Origin: Rhodothermales bacterium
GTDB taxonomy: Bacteria; Bacteroidota; Rhodothermia; Rhodothermales; VXPQ01
Direction: 5' to 3'
Assembly: GCA_028283985.1 (NCBI GenBank)
Contig: JANQSQ010000406.1
Span: 1-16,354, forward strand
Length of the DNA: 16,354 bases
Within the stretch, counting starts at the first letter, position 1, and each line of letters starts with the position of its first letter. A program made the position numbers and the translations under genes. Shown piece by piece: positions 14,689 through 16,354 of the stretch. Below the pieces are notes generated by a model. The model worked only from the letters and a program-made list of their open reading frames with translations. It was not told the DNA's origin and made no database searches.

Positions 14689-16077
14689 ATGGATTCCTTC
14701 GAGCGACGTATCGACGCTTTTCTTCGCCGGCATGCCCTGCTGGAAACCGGCGAACCGGTGGTGATCGGTCTGAGCGGCGGGGTGGATTCGATGGCGCTTA
14801 CCTCGGTGCTGGCGGCGCTGGGCATGTCTGTGCGAGCCGTGCATGTCAACTACCGGCTGCGCGGGGACGCATCGGATGAGGACGAGGCGTTCGTGCGGAA
14901 CTGGTGCGGGGAGCAGGGTATCGACCTGGTTGTGCGCACATTCGATGGGGAATGGCCGTCCGGCGCCTCGGTGCAGCGGGCCGCGCGCGATTTTCGCTAT
15001 GCCGTTTTCGAGGAGGCGGCCCTGGAGATTTCCTGCAGTAAGGTGGCTGTGGGCCATCATCGCGACGATCAGGCGGAGACCGTACTGCTGAACCTGTTTC
15101 GGGGATCGGGTCCCGAAGGGTTGGCGGGAATGCCGGTCCGGCGGGAGATTTCTCCCGGATCTTCCGTACAGGTCGTGCGCCCCCTGTTGGCTGAGCGGCG
15201 GCGCGACATTGCGGCGTATGCTCGTGCGCGGGGTCTTACGTGGCGGGAGGATGCATCGAATACCTCCCCCAAATACCGGCGCGGCGCCCTGCGGGAACGC
15301 ATTTTGCCCCTGATCGAAAAGCATTTCGGAGAAGCGGTCGTGAGGAACATTGCCCGGTCGGGGACGCTCGTCCGGGAATATGTGGACGAAGTGCTGCGCG
15401 ATGAACTGGAAGCCTGTTTCGATGCGGCATTGAAAGGGGGAGGCGTGGTGGACGAGGCTGCGGTCCGCGCCTTGCCGCCGGTGCTGCGCCGCCGCGTATT
15501 TGTCGAGGCCCTGCGGCGATGGGCGCCCGGATTCGAAGCGGATGCCCGCGCGGCAGCCCGCATCGAACATCTTCTGGATATGCTGCCGGGCCGGCGGCTC
15601 GTATTCGGGGATACCGTGGTGTGGCGGGAGCGGGACCGGATCGTTTTTGCGCCTTCCGGTTCCTCTGTCGAAGTCGCCCCTGCATGCCGTCTCGATGAGG
15701 AGGGCGCCATCGAAATCCCCGGAGGATATTTGCATGTCGAGCGGCTCGGAGCGCCTCCCGGCGATGTGACTGCCGGCGCGCCCGACGAGGTATATCTTGA
15801 TGCGCGGACGGCCCGGTTTCCCCTGCTGGTGCGTCGGTGGTCGGCGGGCGACCGGTTCGTACCGCTCGGCATGCGCCGGGGAAAGAAAATCAGCGATTTT
15901 CTGACGGACGAGCATGTGCCGCCGCACCAGAAACGCGCCGTCCATGTGGTCGAGTCGGAAGGGCGGATCGTATGGGTGCTTCCGCTGCGGATTTCGGAGG
16001 AAGCGCGCGTGAGAGAGGATTCTTCGGAAGTGGTCCGGTTACGGTTTACAAGGAACCGGGAAAGTTCAAGTTTGTGA
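14689..16077 (+). CDS. tilS: tRNA(Ile)-lysidine synthetase TilS
   Basis: The protein has 462 residues. The ATG at 14689 is chosen because the PP-loop then falls at the usual distance from the start. The enzyme attaches lysine to C34 of tRNA-Ile(CAU), so that it reads AUA instead of AUG. The N-terminal ATP-binding domain has SGGVDS at residues 29-34, VHVNYRLRG, and VGHHRDDQAET. The TilS-specific middle includes WREDASNTSPKYRRG, and the C-terminal domain is recognised by RFVPLGMRRGKKISDFL and PHQKRAVHVV. The gene follows mutL by 13 bases and precedes hpt by 32, the usual tilS-hpt pairing. Confidence 0.95.
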   Translation: MDSFERRIDAFLRRHALLETGEPVVIGLSGGVDSMALTSVLAALGMSVRAVHVNYRLRGDASDEDEAFVRNWCGEQGIDLVVRTFDGEWPSGASVQRAARDFRYAVFEEAALEISCSKVAVGHHRDDQAETVLLNLFRGSGPEGLAGMPVRREISPGSSVQVVRPLLAERRRDIAAYARARGLTWREDASNTSPKYRRGALRERILPLIEKHFGEAVVRNIARSGTLVREYVDEVLRDELEACFDAALKGGGVVDEAAVRALPPVLRRRVFVEALRRWAPGFEADARAAARIEHLLDMLPGRRLVFGDTVVWRERDRIVFAPSGSSVEVAPACRLDEEGAIEIPGGYLHVERLGAPPGDVTAGAPDEVYLDARTARFPLLVRRWSAGDRFVPLGMRRGKKISDFLTDEHVPPHQKRAVHVVESEGRIVWVLPLRISEEARVREDSSEVVRLRFTRNRESSSL

Positions 16078-16109
16078 ACCCGGGGATACCCTGAAAAAAC
16101 ACAGCCGGC

Positions 16110-16354
16110 ATGTCCGACAAGTCTAATCTTTCCAGATTTTCAGACACTTCCGTGTTGTGCCGGGGGGAGCGCTTCGAGGTGTACATCGACCGCGATGGAA
16201 TCCGTCGCCGCGTGGCCGAAATAGGGGAGGAGATTTCCTTGCACTACGCGGGCAGGAATCCGGTGCTCATCGGCGTGTTGCATGGCGCCTGCATGTTTCT
16301 CGCCGATTTGCTGCGTGTGCTTACGATAGATTGCGAGGTGGATTTTCGGAGGTT
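16110..16354 (+). CDS. hpt: Hypoxanthine phosphoribosyltransferase (partial, 3' end outside window)
   Basis: The first 81 codons are present. Hpt salvages hypoxanthine and guanine using PRPP. Visible family features are GIRRRVAEIGEEIS and VLIGVLHGACMFLADLLR, the first strand-loop of the type I phosphoribosyltransferase fold, followed by EVDFRR where the window stops. The PRPP-binding loop lies beyond the edge. The leader is A-rich (CTGAAAAAACACAG) without a Shine-Dalgarno site. Its place directly after tilS is conserved in many bacteria, supporting the call. Confidence 0.9.
   Translation, partial: MSDKSNLSRFSDTSVLCRGERFEVYIDRDGIRRRVAEIGEEISLHYAGRNPVLIGVLHGACMFLADLLRVLTIDCEVDFRR

Noticed and set aside
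1..16354. CRISPR array, phage structural genes or retron-like RNA
   Set aside because: No regularly spaced repeats, no cas or reverse transcriptase motifs, and no capsid or terminase signatures were seen.

Overview
The window reads as a chromosomal segment of a GC-rich member of the Bacteroidota/Rhodothermota group (Rhodothermales- or Balneolales-like). This rests on a type IX secretion-like C-terminal tail at the left edge, a DUF5683-like protein, A-rich leaders with few Shine-Dalgarno sites, and the order cdsA, small basic protein, mutL, tilS, hpt. The species assignment is inference; no rRNA or long marker gene is present.

Left block (1-5627), host-like and GC-rich, all on the plus strand. 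It holds the last 34 codons of a probable secreted protein, a large secreted protein combining an HEFTH metallopeptidase-like domain, a TolB-like propeller and a BamA-like barrel, a membrane-anchored TlpA-like thioredoxin, and a DUF5683-like envelope protein. A 259-bp MITE-like element flanked by TA lies between the last two genes. It sits exactly in the TA of the start codon context (TATG) of the DUF5683-like gene. Removing it restores a 7-bp intergenic gap.

Middle block (about 5640-10351), lower in GC with different codon use, looks like a decaying accessory (defence) island ending at the 3' end of a minus-strand tRNA-Arg(CCG). It carries an AbiEi-type antitoxin, an AbiEii-type nucleotidyltransferase toxin broken by a one-base frameshift, an nSTAND3-type NTPase whose expected N-terminal effector part is missing, and the shattered C-terminal remnant of a large serine recombinase beside the tRNA. 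No intact mobility gene is visible.

Right block (10525-16354) is again host-like and on the plus strand: a CPBP intramembrane protease, cdsA (phospholipid synthesis), a 68-residue basic single-span membrane protein, mutL (mismatch repair), tilS (tRNA-Ile lysidine synthase) and the start of hpt (purine salvage). The last five are closely packed and probably cotranscribed at least in part. MutL keeps its DQHA(X)2E(X)4E motif but carries arginine at two positions that are metal ligands in characterised MutL endonucleases.

I did not find a clearly new biological system. The most informative signals are the start-codon MITE insertion and the degraded state of every part of the island.
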